Source: Streptomyces tuirus
GTDB lineage: Bacteria > Actinomycetota > Actinomycetes > Streptomycetales > Streptomycetaceae
Assembly: GCA_018195615.1 (NCBI GenBank)
Contig: JAGTPG010000002.1
Coordinates: forward strand, 6,255,501 to 6,319,500
Direction: 5' to 3'
DNA: 64,000 bases
Numbering within the stretch: the stretch's first letter is position 1; each line of letters starts with the position of its first letter. The translations under genes and the position numbers were made by a program. Positions 37,916 through 47,797 of this stretch are shown here, piece after piece. The notes under the pieces are model-generated. The model saw nothing but the letters and a program-made list of their open reading frames with translations, did not search any database and was not told where the DNA came from.

Positions 37916-38440
37916 GTGGCAGGCACGAACGGCAAGCAGAAGACGGCGCGGGACATGATCCTCTCCATGGGTGTCATCGTCCTCGTCGCGGGCGTCATAT
38001 ACCTCTTCATCCCGCACGACGACAGCCCGCCCGACCTCAAGCCCGTCGACTACCGGGTCGAGCTGCTCACCGCGCGCCGCGCCGCCTCCTACCCCGTGGC
38101 CGCGCCCGAGGGTCTGCCCGCCGCGTGGAAGGCTACCTCCGTCCGCTACGAGGGTGACGAGTTCGACGCCTGGCACCTCGGTTTCCACGATCCCGAAGGG
38201 GAGTACGTGGCGGTCGAGCAGTCCACTCAGCGGCGCCCCGTCTTCGTCGACGAGCGGACGAAGGGCTCGCGGGAGACCGGGAAGACCGAGAAGATCGACG
38301 GTCGTACCTGGACCCGCTACGAGGGCGGCCGGTACGACGCGCTGGTCCTCGAGGGCACCAAGGGCTCGACGACGGTCGTGACGGGCACCGCGTCGTTCGC
38401 GCAGCTGGCGAAGATGGCGGATGCGCTGCGGACGAAGTGA
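37916..38440 (+). CDS. DUF4245 membrane-anchored protein
   Basis: A 174-residue protein with one N-terminal transmembrane helix (MILSMGVIVLVAGVIYLFI) and an extracytoplasmic DUF4245 domain (DYRVELLTARRAASYPVAAP, GLPAAWKATSVRY, WHLGFHDPEGEYVAVEQ). Function unknown; conserved beside glpX in Streptomyces and relatives. GTG 37916 lacks a binding site; GACGAT lies 6 nt upstream. A strong hairpin follows the stop. Confidence 0.88.
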   Translation: MAGTNGKQKTARDMILSMGVIVLVAGVIYLFIPHDDSPPDLKPVDYRVELLTARRAASYPVAAPEGLPAAWKATSVRYEGDEFDAWHLGFHDPEGEYVAVEQSTQRRPVFVDERTKGSRETGKTEKIDGRTWTRYEGGRYDALVLEGTKGSTTVVTGTASFAQLAKMADALRTK

Positions 38441-38444
38441 ACGG

Positions 38445-38490
38445 GCATGAGGAAGGCCCCCGGCGCGGTTGCCGAGGGCCTTCCTCATGC
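38445..38490. terminator. Bidirectional terminator
   Basis: A 15-bp stem GCATGAGGAAGGCCC (38445-38459) with 38476-38490, plus a 4-bp inner stem, between convergent genes. Confidence 0.88.
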
Positions 38491-38504
38491 GCGGGTGAGG
38501 CGAC

Positions 38505-39095
38505 TCAGACGGTCGTCACGACCTGCTCGAACTCCAGCCGCGGGGAGCGCGGGTACCACGCGTCCGGGCCCGGGCGGCCGATGTTCACGACCATCAGCGG
38601 GGTGTGGTCGTCGTCCAGGAACTCCTTGCGGACGCCCTCGGCGTCGAAGCCGGTCATCGGTCCGGCGGCGAGACCGGCGGCGCGGACGCCGACGATGAAG
38701 TACGCGGCCTGGAGGGCGGCGTTCAGGGCGGCGGCGTTCTCGCGGACCGGGCGCTCGGCGAAGAAGAGGTCCTTGACCTGCGGCGCGGCCGGGAACAGGT
38801 GCGGCAGCTCCTCGTGGAACTCGTTGTCCGCGGAGAGGATCGCCACCAGCGGGGCGCTCGCCGTCTTGGCCCGGTTGCCCTCGGCCAGGTGACCCACCAG
38901 GCGCTCGCGCGCCTCGGGGGAGCGGACCAGGGTGATGCGCAGCGGGGTCTGGTTGAAGGCCGTCGGGCCGTACTTGACCAGGTCGTAGATCGCCTGCACC
39001 TGCTCGTCGGTCACCGGCTCGTCGGTGAAGGCGTTGGCGGTGCGGGCCTCGCGGAACAGCAGGTCCTGGGCGGCTCGGTCAAGAACGAGGGACAT
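38505..39095 (-). CDS. Nitroreductase family (malonic semialdehyde reductase-like) protein
   Basis: A 196-residue FMN-dependent oxidoreductase of the RutE/HadB subgroup. Evidence: LLFREARTANAFTDEPVTD, KYGPTAFNQTPLRITLV (FMN-binding), and the closing GRPGPDAWYPRSPRLEFEQVV. These enzymes use NAD(P)H to reduce semialdehydes or quinone-like substrates. ATG 39095. The gene is convergent with the DUF4245 gene and upstream of the exonuclease VII operon. Confidence 0.87.
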   Translation of the reverse strand: MSLVLDRAAQDLLFREARTANAFTDEPVTDEQVQAIYDLVKYGPTAFNQTPLRITLVRSPEARERLVGHLAEGNRAKTASAPLVAILSADNEFHEELPHLFPAAPQVKDLFFAERPVRENAAALNAALQAAYFIVGVRAAGLAAGPMTGFDAEGVRKEFLDDDHTPLMVVNIGRPGPDAWYPRSPRLEFEQVVTTV

Positions 39096-39221
39096 GGATG
39101 CACTTTCTCGCGTCTGTCGGGTCCGGGAGATCGGCTGACGTCCTCGACCGTACGCGAGTAAAGTTCAACGTTCAACTAACGCGGGGGTGTCATGTGTCAC
39201 CCCGCCATGGACGGCCCGTGG

Positions 39222-39467
39222 TCACTCGGCGTCCTCTTCTTCCGCGGCCTCCTCCGCCAGCGCCGCGTCCAGCCGCGCCCGCGCCCCGTCCAGCCAGCGC
39301 CGGCACACCTTCGCCAGCTCCTCGCCCCGCTCCCAGAGCGCCAGGGACTCCTCCAGCGTCGTACCGCCCGCCTCCAGGCGCCGGACGACCTCGATCAGCT
39401 CGTCCCGCGCCTGCTCGTACCCGAGCGCCTCGGTCATGCCCGGCGTCTCATCAACCTCGCTGGTCAT
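39222..39467 (-). CDS. xseB: Exodeoxyribonuclease VII small subunit
   Basis: An 81-residue protein with the XseB helical pair: GYEQARDELIEVVRRLEAGG and TLEESLALWERGEELAKVCR. It coats the coiled-coil arms of XseA in the single-strand DNA exonuclease VII complex. It begins 9 bp after the xseA stop, so the two are co-transcribed. The acidic C-terminal tail (EEAAEEEDAE) is usual in Streptomyces. Confidence 0.94.
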   Translation of the reverse strand: MTSEVDETPGMTEALGYEQARDELIEVVRRLEAGGTTLEESLALWERGEELAKVCRRWLDGARARLDAALAEEAAEEEDAE

Positions 39468-39476
39468 CCACCCACC

Positions 39477-40683
39477 CTATGTGTCCACTCGTACGGAGAA
39501 CTCACCCTCGGAGACCCGTGCGCGCAGGGCCTCGCCGGCCTCCACCTCGCCCGGATCGCGGACGGCGTGCCCGTCGGCCTTCTGCAGCACGGCGTACCCG
39601 CGCTTCAGGGTCGCGGCGGGGGACAGGGCCACCACGCGCGCGTGCGTGTGCGACAGCTCCGAGTCCGCCCGGTCCAGCTGGTGCCGCAGACAGCGCCGGC
39701 CCCGGTCCAGCAGGTCCGCCACGTGGTCGGCGCGCTCGTCGATCATCCGGTGCGGGTCCTCTATCGACGGCCGCGCGAGCGCGTGGGCCAGCCCGCGCTC
39801 CTCCCGCTCCACCAGCGCCGCCACGCACCGCCGCGCCCGGTCCCGCAGCAGCCGCACCCGCTCGTACTCCTCGCCGACATCCGGTACGACCTTCTTGGCC
39901 GCGTCGGTCGGGGTGGAGGCGCGCAGGTCGGCGACGTGGTCGAGGAGCGGGTTGTCGGGTTCGTGCCCGATCGCGGACACCACGGGCGTGCGGCACTGCG
40001 CCACCGTCCGGATCAGCTGCTCGTCGGAGAACGGCAGCAGGTCCTCCACACTGCCGCCGCCCGCGCGACGATGATCACGTCCACGTCCTCGAGCGCGTCG
40101 AGCTCCTTCACGGCCTGCACGACCTGCGGCACGGCGTGCACGCCCTGCACGGCGACGTTGCGCACCTCGAAGCGCACGGCGGGCCAGCGGTGCCGGGCGT
40201 TCTCCAGGACGTCCCGCTCGGCGGCCGAGGCCCGCCCGCAGACCAGCCCGACGAGCTGCGGCAGGAAGGGCAGCGGCTTCTTCCGCTCCGGCGCGAACAG
40301 GCCCTCCCGAGCCAGGGCCTTCTTCAGCTGCTCCAGCCGCGCGAGCAGTTCACCGACCCCGACCGGCCGTATCTCGGCGGCCCGCAGCGACAGCTGGCCC
40401 CGCGGCGCGTACCACTCGGGCTTCGCGAGGACGACGACCCGGGCGCCCTCCGTCACCACGTCCGCCACGGCGTCGAACACCTGCCGGTAGCAGGTGACGC
40501 TGACGGAGATGTCGTACGACGGGTCCCGCAGCGTCAGGAAGACCACGCCCGCGCCGGGCCGCCGCGACAACTGCGTGATCTGCCCTTCGACCCACACCGC
40601 CCCGAGCCGGTCGATCCACCCCCGATGAGCCGCGACACCTCACCCACGGGGAGCGGGGATTCCGGAGACGTGTTCACTGCCAT
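39477..40683 (-). CDS. xseA: Exodeoxyribonuclease VII large subunit (two frame breaks)
   Basis: A 402-residue catalytic subunit of exonuclease VII. An N-terminal OB fold (VWVEGQITQLSRRPGAGVVF, FLTLRD) precedes the nuclease domain with [21 protein letters not shown] and VVSAIGHEPDNPLLD, then a coiled coil. Two losses break it: C5 at 40619-40623 (should be C6; IGGWIDRLGAV) and CCC at 40060-40062 (should be C4; ARGGGS). ATG 40683 has no binding site but TACTCT lies 7 nt upstream (leaderless). It is divergent from ispH. Confidence 0.92.
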
Positions 40684-40837
40684 GTCCGCGAGAGTAGTGG
40701 CCGCCGCCGACAACGCCGCTCACCCGCTCGGGCTCCGCCGCCGCGTCCGTCACCCGCGTCGGGCCGCGTCAGTCTTCCCGGGATGGTCACACGGACGGGA
40801 TCTTCGGCCTGCCGGACCCGGCCTTACGATGGGACGC

Positions 40838-41852
40838 ATGTCTGCTTCGCCTGGCCGCCGTGTCCTGCTCGCCGCCCCCGTGGCTACTGCGCGGGCGTGG
40901 ACCGCGCCGTGATCGCCGTCGAGAAAGCGCTGGAGCAGTACGGGGCTCCGGTCTACGTCCGTCACGAGATCGTCCACAATAAGTACGTCGTGCAGACCCT
41001 GGAGAAGAAGGGCGCGATCTTCGTCGAGCAGACGGAGGAGGTCCCCCCGGGCAACATCGTGATGTTCTCGGCACACGGTGTCGCCCCGGTCGTCCACGAG
41101 GAGGCCGAGCGCGGCAAGCTCGCCACCATCGACGCCACCTGCCCCCTGGTCACCAAGGTCCACAAGGAAGCCGTCCGCTTCGCGAGCGAGGACTACGACA
41201 TCCTCCTGATCGGCCACGAGGGCCACGAGGAGGTCATCGGCACCTCCGGCGAGGCCCCGACCACATCCAGCTCGTCGACGGGCCCAGCGACGTGGCGAAG
41301 GTCGAGGTCCGCGACCCGTCCAAGGTCGTCTGGCTCTCCCAGACCACGCTGTCCGTCGACGAGACCATGGAGACCGTCGACGCCCTGAAGGACAAGTTCC
41401 CGCAGCTCATCTCCCCGCCCAGCGACGACATCTGCTACGCCACGCAGAACCGCCAGCTGGCCGTGAAGCAGATGGGCGCCGAGTCGGACCTGGTCATCGT
41501 GGTCGGCTCCCGCAACTCCTCCAACTCCAAGCGCCTCGTCGAGGTCGCCAAGATCGCGGGCGCCCGCGAGGCGTACCTCGTGGACTTCGCCGACGAGATC
41601 GACGAGGCCTGGCTGGAAGGCGTCTCCACGGTCGGCGTCACCTCGGGCGCCTCCGTGCCGGAGGTGCTGGTCGAGCAGGTGCTGGAGTGGCTCTCGCAGC
41701 GCGGCTTCGAGGACGTCGAGCTCGTCAAGGCGGCCGAGGAGTCCATCACCTTCTCGCTGCCCAAGGAGCTGCGCCGCGACCTGCGCGAGGAGGCGGCGGC
41801 GCTGGTCGCCGAGCGCGGTGGGGCCGGGACCGGTGAAAATTCCGGGGAGTGA
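40838..41852 (+). CDS. ispH: 4-hydroxy-3-methylbut-2-enyl diphosphate reductase (two frame breaks)
   Basis: A 338-residue IspH, last enzyme of the MEP isoprenoid pathway, making IPP and DMAPP. The three [4Fe-4S] cysteines occur in GYCAGVDRAV, TIDATCPLVTKVHKEA and DDICYATQNRQ. Two losses break the frame: C5 at 40875-40879 (should be C6; LAAPRGYCAG) and C4 at 41255-41258 (should be C5; GEAPDHIQLVDG). The enzyme is essential where the MEP pathway is the only source of isoprenoids, so these are almost certainly sequence errors. TACGAT lies 7 nt before ATG 40838 (leaderless). Confidence 0.94.
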
Positions 41853-41921
41853 TCGGGGACGGGCCGGGCAGCGACCGCTGTCCGGCCTGTGACTGTCAGT
41901 CGTACGTCGTAACGTAGGGCC

Positions 41922-42668
41922 ATGCAGATCTTCGGCGTGGACATCGGCGGTTCCGGGATCAAGGGTGCCCCGGTGGACCTGGACAAGGGCGACCTGGCGC
42001 AGGAGCGCCACAAGGTCCTCACCCCGCACCCGGCCACGCCCGACGGGGTGGCCGACGGCGTCAAGCAGGTCGTCGACCACTTCGGCTGGACAGGGCCGGT
42101 CGGGGTCACGTTCCCGGGCGTGGTCACCGACGGGGCCACGATCCGTACGGCGGCGAACGTCGACGACAGCTGGATCGACACCGACGCGCGCCTGCTGCTC
42201 GGCGAGCGGCTGGGCGGACTGCCGGTGACGGTGGTGAACGACGCGGACGCGGCGGGCGTCGCCGAGATGCACTTCGGCGCCGGCCGCGGCCGCCGGGGCA
42301 CGGTGATCCTGCTGACCTTCGGCACGGGCATCGGCAGCGCCGTCTTCGTCGACGGCGTCCTGCTCCCCAACACCGAGCTCGGCCATCTGGAGCTGGACGG
42401 GCACGACGCGGAGAAGCGCGCCTCCAGCAAGGCCCGCGAGGACCATGACATGTCGTGGGAGCACTGGGCGGCGCACCGGGTGCGCACCTACCTCGCGCAC
42501 GTCGAGATGCTGTTCTCGCCCGAGCTGTTCATCATCGGCGGCGGCGTCAGCCGCAAGTCCCACAAGTTCCTGCCCCACATCGAGGGCATCAAGGCGGAGA
42601 TCGTCCCGGCGCAGCTGCAGAACAACGCGGGGATCGTGGGGGCGGCGATGCGGGCGGCGGGCCGCTAG
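41922..42668 (+). CDS. ppgK: Polyphosphate glucokinase
   Basis: A 248-residue ROK-type kinase that phosphorylates glucose with polyphosphate (or ATP). Motifs: GVDIGGSGIKGAPVD (phosphate 1), VGVTFPGVV, VVNDADAAGVAEMHFG with the catalytic Asp, and LLTFGTGIGSAVF. The C-terminal IIGGGVSRKSHKFLP is characteristic. ATG 41922 has TAACGT 6 nt upstream and no binding site, so a leaderless transcript is likely. Confidence 0.95.
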   Translation: MQIFGVDIGGSGIKGAPVDLDKGDLAQERHKVLTPHPATPDGVADGVKQVVDHFGWTGPVGVTFPGVVTDGATIRTAANVDDSWIDTDARLLLGERLGGLPVTVVNDADAAGVAEMHFGAGRGRRGTVILLTFGTGIGSAVFVDGVLLPNTELGHLELDGHDAEKRASSKAREDHDMSWEHWAAHRVRTYLAHVEMLFSPELFIIGGGVSRKSHKFLPHIEGIKAEIVPAQLQNNAGIVGAAMRAAGR

Positions 42669-42724
42669 AGGTTCTGTCCGGCGGATCACAGAACCCGGGG
42701 CCCCTCCAGCGACCCCGGCGGGTG

Positions 42725-43299
42725 TCACACCGGCGGACGGGCCCCGGCCGCCCGCCGCAGCCGCACCAGCCGGATCCGCCGGACGATCACGATCAGGCCG
42801 GCGATCAGGGTCCCCCCGTACAACCACCCGGCCTGCGTGGCGAGGGCCGTCACCAGCCCCATCAGCTTGCCGGCGACACCGCCGTCGCCGTCCGCCACCG
42901 GCAGCAGCCCCACGGCGAACGCGATCGGCACGACGACAGGCGCGGTCATCAGGTCCCCCCGGCGCACCCAGACGGCGGTCAGCACACACACCGGCAGGAA
43001 CAGCACGCCGTACGCCGTCAACGACGTCCCGAACAGCACACCGCAGAGCCCGCCGAGCAGGAACATCACCACCGCGCAGAACAACCCGCTGCCCAGCCCG
43101 GTCAGCCGGGGATTGGGCATCCTCCCCGCGGCGGGCGCCGGAGCGGGGACGGGCCGCCGCACAGCCCCGGACGGCGCTGCGGCCCCGGCTGACGGACCGC
43201 CCCGCCGCCCGCTCCCCGTTTCCCTTGGGGCGGCAGGGACGATCCCGGCCGGTCACGTCGCGGTCCGTACTGGGCAGGTCGCGTCCTGTATCGCTCCAC
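42725..43299 (-). CDS. DUF6542-type membrane protein (one frame break)
   Basis: A 191-residue protein once a lost base near 43173 is restored. The first 70 residues are basic and proline-rich (VERYRTRPAQYGPRRDRPG...), followed by four transmembrane segments: GLFCAVVMFLLGGLCGVLF, LTAYGVLFLPVCVLTAVWV, VVVPIAFAVGLLPV and WLYGGTLIAGLIVIV. Function unknown; conserved beside ychF. GTG 43299 has TAAGTT 6 nt upstream on its strand, so it may be leaderless. It is divergent from ychF. Confidence 0.75.
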
Positions 43300-43406
43300 T
43301 GCACCAACTTAGGTCGTTCAATATGCCGAATGGCCCCTCAGACACGCCGTGGACGGAGGCTTGGCCAAGCGTTCGATACGCCGCCCGGGACGGTTCCGGG
43401 ACGCCG

Positions 43407-43412
43407 TAGACT
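43407..43412 (+). promoter_or_regulatory. Probable -10 of the ychF promoter
   Basis: TAGACT, about 58 nt before ychF, matches the Streptomyces vegetative -10 consensus. The -35 is weak. Confidence 0.45.
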
Positions 43413-43469
43413 GGTGGATCGGCCGGTCCCCTGGCCCCCTGGCCCTCTCCACTCACGGGAAGTCGCAAC

Positions 43470-44557
43470 GTGTCGCTCACGATCGGAATCGTCGGTCTGC
43501 CGAATGTCGGCAAGTCGACCCTGTTCAACGCCCTGACCAAGAACGACGTGCTGGCGGCCAACTACCCGTTCGCCACCATCGAGCCGAACGTGGGCGTGGT
43601 CGGCGTCCCCGACCCCCGCCTGACCAAGCTGGCCGAGATCTTCTCCTCCCAGCGTGTCCTCCCGGCGACGGTCGACTTCGTCGACATCGCGGGCATCGTG
43701 CGCGGCGCGTCCGAGGGCGAGGGCCTGGGCAACAAGTTCCTCGCGAACATCCGCGAGTCCGACGCGATCTGCCAGGTCATCCGGGCCTTCAAGGACGAGA
43801 ACGTCGTGCACGTCGACGGCAAGGTCTCGCCCAAGGACGACATCGAGACGATCAACACGGAGCTGATCCTCGCGGACCTCCAGACGATCGAGAAGGTCCT
43901 GCCCCGGCTCCAGAAGGAGTCGCGCATCAAGAAGGACCTCGCGCCGAAGGTCAAGGCGGTCGAGGAGGCCAAGGAGATCCTGGAGAAGGGCGACACGCTC
44001 TTCGCGCACGGCATCGTCCAGGGCACCGAGCGCAACGAGCTCCTGCACGACCTGCACCTGCTCACGACCAAGCCGTTCCTCTACGTCTTCAACGTCGACG
44101 AGGACGAGCTGATCGACGAGGACTTCAAGAACGAGCAGCGTGCCCTGGTCGCCCCGGCCGAGGCGATCTTCCTCAACGCCAAGCTGGAGGCGGACCTCGC
44201 CGAGCTCGACGAGGAGGAGGCCCTCGAACTCCTCCAGTCCGTCGGCCAGGACGAGCCCGGCCTCGCCACCCTCGCCCACGTCGGCTTCCGCACCCTCGGC
44301 CTGCAGACCTACCTCACGGCCGGCCCCAAGGAATCCCGCGCCTGGACCATCAAGAAGGGCGCCACGGCCCCGAGGCCGCCGGAGTCATCCACACCGATTT
44401 CCAGAAGGGCTTCATCAAGGCGGAGGTCATCTCCTTCGACGACCTGGTGGAGACGGGGTCGGTGGCGGAGGCCCGCGCCAAGGGGAAGGCGCGCATGGAG
44501 GGCAAGGAGTATGTGATGCGGGACGGGGACGTGGTGGAGTTCCGCTTCAACGTCTGA
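43470..44557 (+). CDS. ychF: Redox-regulated ATPase YchF (one frame break)
   Basis: A 362-residue Obg-family P-loop ATPase linked to ribosome and stress function. G1 is GLPNVGKSTLFNAL, G3 DIAGIVRGASEGEGLGNKFL, G4 NVDE, and the C-terminal TGS domain contains HTDFQKGFIKAEVISFDD. The length equals the family norm after repair of C4 at 44368-44371, which should be C5 (GATAPEAAGVIHTD). GTG 43470. Highly conserved in bacteria, so the break is almost certainly a sequence error. Confidence 0.95.
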
Positions 44558-44573
44558 CGCTATGTCAATACCT

Positions 44574-44606
44574 GTGCCCGACCCCTCCTGTTGGTGGGTC
44601 GGGCAC
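44574..44606 (+). terminator. Terminator of ychF
   Basis: GTGCCCGACCC (44574-44584) pairs perfectly with GGGTCGGGCAC (44596-44606), 11-nt loop. Confidence 0.85.
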
Positions 44607-44685
44607 AGCTTTGTGTCCGCAGTGAGCCCCCGATCCCGCGATGTGGTGAGAGCGTTTGGCCGGGCGGCGTGGCAGCGACGCGGTC

Positions 44686-45077
44686 TCAGGCCTTGACGAC
44701 CTCCACGGAAGGGCCGCACAGGAGTGTCAGATCCTCGGGTCGGAGGTGAGGACGGTGACCGGTTGGGGCGCGTTGCGGGCGATGGCGGCGAGAGCGGCAT
44801 CGATGGCGTACTTGTGGCCGTGAAGGTGATGGGTGCGAAGGAGGACTGCGGCCCGGTCGGTGATCTCCTTGGTGACGTCGTGGACGTCGACGCGGGAGAG
44901 GACCCACGCGATGCGGGCTGGGTGAATGCGCTCGTAGTCGGCCTCAAGCGTGGTCATGGCGCTGGTGGCGACTCGGACGCCCTCCTCCGACGCCGCCTGG
45001 ACCAGGGTCACCACGGTGCGGTCCTTGCGGTAGAGCTTCGACAGTCCTTCGCTGTCGAGCAGGAGGGTGCCGGGCAT
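44686..45077 (-). CDS. PIN-domain toxin, VapC-like (one frame break)
   Basis: A 130-residue PIN nuclease. The first acidic site is LLLDSEGLSKLYRKD, the second is in TTLEADYER, and the third in HGHKYAIDAALAAIA; the end reads VTVLTSDPEDLTLL after repair of GGG at 44737-44739 (plus strand; should be G4). VapC toxins cleave tRNA or rRNA to stop growth. Its ATG overlaps the antitoxin stop (ATGA), the usual toxin-antitoxin arrangement. The unrepaired frame ends 14 residues early. Confidence 0.85.
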
Positions 45078-45328
45078 CAGGCGGCGGCCCCGCCGGCCTG
45101 CTGGTGGTCGTGGCGCAGCAGCGCCCGGGCGGCCTCGACCTCCTCGCGGGTGAGAGCTTCGTTGTCGGTCTCGAAGTCGGCGACGATCTCCCGCAGCTTG
45201 TCCATGGCGACCCTCTGCTCGAGAGCCTCGGCGACGTAGGCGGAGAAACCGCCGGGCCCGACATGGGCGCGTACGGCCTCGGCGAGATCCTCGGGCAGGC
45301 TGATCGAATACTTCTTACTACCACTCAT
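45077..45328 (-). CDS. Ribbon-helix-helix antitoxin
   Basis: An 83-residue antitoxin: RHH DNA-binding segment KKYSISLPEDLAEAVRAHVG, GGFSAYVAEALEQRVAMDKL, then a C-terminal toxin-binding tail (LTREEVEAARALLRHDHQ). It should neutralise the PIN toxin and repress the pair. ATG 45328 has TAGGAT 7 nt upstream and no binding site, so it is probably leaderless; an ACCGGT palindrome near 45341-45346 overlaps that promoter. Confidence 0.88.
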   Translation of the reverse strand: MSGSKKYSISLPEDLAEAVRAHVGPGGFSAYVAEALEQRVAMDKLREIVADFETDNEALTREEVEAARALLRHDHQQAGGAAA

Positions 45329-45474
45329 GGTGTCGATCCTACCGGTGGTCGTAAGTCTGGGGGTGTGAATGACGGCCCCGAGGTTCGGTTGATCAGCAGG
45401 GAGCTGCGAATGCCCGTCGAGGCCCCGTCTGGGCGGTGGAAAGATGCGGGGAGGGCCAGAGAGGGGCGGGAAGC

Positions 45475-47655
45475 GTGGGGCGTGGCGAGCGGGACACGGT
45501 CGCGAGGGGAACGCGACTGTACGAGGCGGCGCAGGCAGTGGTCGGTGACTATGGAAGGGCAGTGGAGGCGGTACGGTCGGCACTGAAGCCGATCCATGAT
45601 GCGGCGGCGAAGCGGGAGCTCGACGCCATTCCCGTCGCCCGGCTGCAGGACGTCACCGAAGGGCGGCTGCGGCTGGGGAGCGTCGAGAAGAGCGGACTGC
45701 GCACCGTGGGCAGTGTTCTCGACGCGGGCCCCTACCGGCTGCGGCAGATTCCCGGTGTAGGGCAGCGCACCGTCGACCAGATGCTCGCCGCCGCCCGCCG
45801 GCTCTCCGAGGCCGTGCACGAGACCGTGGCCGTCCACATCGACGTGGACCGGCCGGAACCGAGCACCACTGCGCTCGTCATGGCCCTGCATGTCCTGGTG
45901 GAGGCCGGCCCGGACGCCCAGCGTGCGGTCGACAAGGCCACCGTCCTGGCGGAACAGCTCGGTCCGCTGCTGGCCGACGCTAGGCCCGCCGCCGGAAGGG
46001 TCCGGATGCTGCTGGCCGGCCGGGAGAAGAAGGCTCGCGCGTGGGCGGCGGTCGCCGAGACCCGGTCGCTGGTGGACGAGGCGGAGCAGGCCGGCCTGCC
46101 AGAGCTGCTCGCCCAGGCGTCGGTGGACCTGCTCCGGGGGCTCTCGTCCGACGTCGCGGCCTGGGTGGACTTCGAACTCCGCTCCGCCGAGTACTACAGC
46201 CTGCTCGCCGAGATTTCCGGGCGGCTGCCGGACGCGGCTGCCGCAGAGGGCTTTCTGCCGGATGAGATTGCGGAGCGGGTACGGACCCAGCACCTCGACG
46301 ACACGCACCGGCGGGTTTCCCTGCGCGGTTACCAGTCGTTCGGCGCACGGTTCGCGCTTGCGCAGCGCAAGGTGATACTCGGCGACGAGATGGGCCTCGG
46401 GAAGACCATCCAGGCGATCGCCGTCCTCGCGCACCTGGCCGCCGAGGGGCAGAGTCACTTCATGGTCGTCTGCCCGGCGAGCGTCCTCGTGAACTGGACA
46501 CGGGAGATCGAGGCCCGCAGCGCCCTGCGCGTCACGGTGCTCCATGGTTCCGACCGGCACTACGCGTTTGCCGACTGGAAAGGACGGGGCGGCGTTGGGG
46601 TGACCACGTTCGACTCGCTGCGCGGCTTTCCGGCACCGGGCGGCGGGGAGGTCGGGCTGCTGGTAGTCGACGAAGCGCACTCCGTGAAGAACCCGAAGAC
46701 CAAGCGGTCTCAGTCGGTCGCCCTGTGGACGGAGCGTTGTGAGCGCAGCCTCTTCATGACTGGAACCCCGATGGAGAACCGGGTCGTGGAGTTCCGCAAC
46801 TTGGTCCAGATGCTCGACGGCAACGTCGCGGACTCCCTCGGTGAACGGGACGCGTTGGCCGGATCGGTCGCCTTCCGCAAGGCGGTGGCCCCGGTCTACC
46901 TGCGGCGCAACCAGGAGGACGTGCTGACGGAACTCCCGAGCCTTCAGCAGACCGACGAGTGGGAGGAGCTGAGCGCTTCGGACGAGGAGGCGTACCGCGA
47001 AGCCGTGCGCGCGGGCAACTTCATGGCCATGCGCAGGGCCGCGTACATGCGCCCCGAGAAGTCGGCCAAGTTGGACCGGCTCCGGGAGATCGTTCAGGAG
47101 GCCGGCGAGAACGGGCAGAAGACGGTGGTCTTCTCCAACTTCAAGGACGTACTGGGCGTGGTGAAAGATGCCCTCGCGGCCAGAACCGCCAGGGCCACTG
47201 TGGTGTTCGGTCCGCTGACCGGCGGCGTCCCGGCCCAGCGTCGCCAAGAGATCGTCGACGACTTCGCCGGTGTCCAGGGCCCGGCGGTGCTCCTGGGGCA
47301 GATCCAGGCAGCGGGCGTCGGCCTCAATATGCAGGCTGCCTCCGTAGTCGTCATCTGCGAACCCCAGATCAAGCCGACCATCGAACATCAGGCGGTGGCC
47401 CGGGCCCACCGTATGGGCCAGGTCAGGCCGGTTCGCGTGCACCGTCTCCTCGCCACCGGAGGCGTGGACGAACGCATGGTGAAGATGCTGGAAGCCAAGA
47501 CGCGCCTGTTCGATACCTATGCCCGCCGCAGCGCCGTGGCAGAAGCCACCCCGGACGCGGTCGACGTGTCGGACACCGAGCTGGCACGTCGGATCGTCGA
47601 GGAGGAACAGGCACGTCTGGGTATGACGGACGAGAGGCTCATGTCGGCCGAGTGA
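45475..47655 (+). CDS. SNF2/DEAD-like helicase with N-terminal HhH region
   Basis: A 726-residue Swi2/Snf2-type ATPase. A helix-hairpin-helix-like stretch (LRQIPGVGQRTVDQMLAAAR) near residue 100 suggests DNA binding. Helicase motifs: I GDEMGLGKTIQAIAVLAHL, II VVDEAHSVKNPKTKRSQ, III FMTGTPMENRVVEFRNLV, IV-V KTVVFSNFKDVLG and QAAGVGLNMQAASVV, VI ARAHRMGQVRPVRVHRLL. The presumed role is DNA remodelling or defence-linked; no nuclease domain is fused. GTG 45475 with GAGGGG 8 nt upstream is preferred; GTG 45436 is an alternative. Confidence 0.88.
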   Translation: MGRGERDTVARGTRLYEAAQAVVGDYGRAVEAVRSALKPIHDAAAKRELDAIPVARLQDVTEGRLRLGSVEKSGLRTVGSVLDAGPYRLRQIPGVGQRTVDQMLAAARRLSEAVHETVAVHIDVDRPEPSTTALVMALHVLVEAGPDAQRAVDKATVLAEQLGPLLADARPAAGRVRMLLAGREKKARAWAAVAETRSLVDEAEQAGLPELLAQASVDLLRGLSSDVAAWVDFELRSAEYYSLLAEISGRLPDAAAAEGFLPDEIAERVRTQHLDDTHRRVSLRGYQSFGARFALAQRKVILGDEMGLGKTIQAIAVLAHLAAEGQSHFMVVCPASVLVNWTREIEARSALRVTVLHGSDRHYAFADWKGRGGVGVTTFDSLRGFPAPGGGEVGLLVVDEAHSVKNPKTKRSQSVALWTERCERSLFMTGTPMENRVVEFRNLVQMLDGNVADSLGERDALAGSVAFRKAVAPVYLRRNQEDVLTELPSLQQTDEWEELSASDEEAYREAVRAGNFMAMRRAAYMRPEKSAKLDRLREIVQEAGENGQKTVVFSNFKDVLGVVKDALAARTARATVVFGPLTGGVPAQRRQEIVDDFAGVQGPAVLLGQIQAAGVGLNMQAASVVVICEPQIKPTIEHQAVARAHRMGQVRPVRVHRLLATGGVDERMVKMLEAKTRLFDTYARRSAVAEATPDAVDVSDTELARRIVEEEQARLGMTDERLMSAE

Positions 47656-47693
47656 GGGTGTCCTCCGGTCCGCAGCCAGTCCGCAGGACACCC
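47656..47693 (+). terminator. Terminator of the SNF2 gene
   Basis: GGGTGTCCT (47656-47664, starting at the stop codon) pairs with AGGACACCC (47685-47693). Confidence 0.75.
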
Positions 47694-47797
47694 GTAAACG
47701 GCCGTCGGGAGCCAACGCGTGCCAACCGAGAAATCCCAGGTCAGAGCCCTGGATGGGGCTCCGGCGCAGGTCAGGGTCAGCCCCCAGACATTCCGCT

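Noticed and set aside
40838..41852. Programmed frameshifting or a split ispH gene
   Set aside because: Two shifts in the same gene, both cured by restoring one C to a C run, and the same pattern in unrelated genes. Sequence error is far more likely.
41193..43307. Long minus-strand frame across ispH and ppgK
   Set aside because: It overlaps two well-conserved genes on the other strand and has no recognisable motif.
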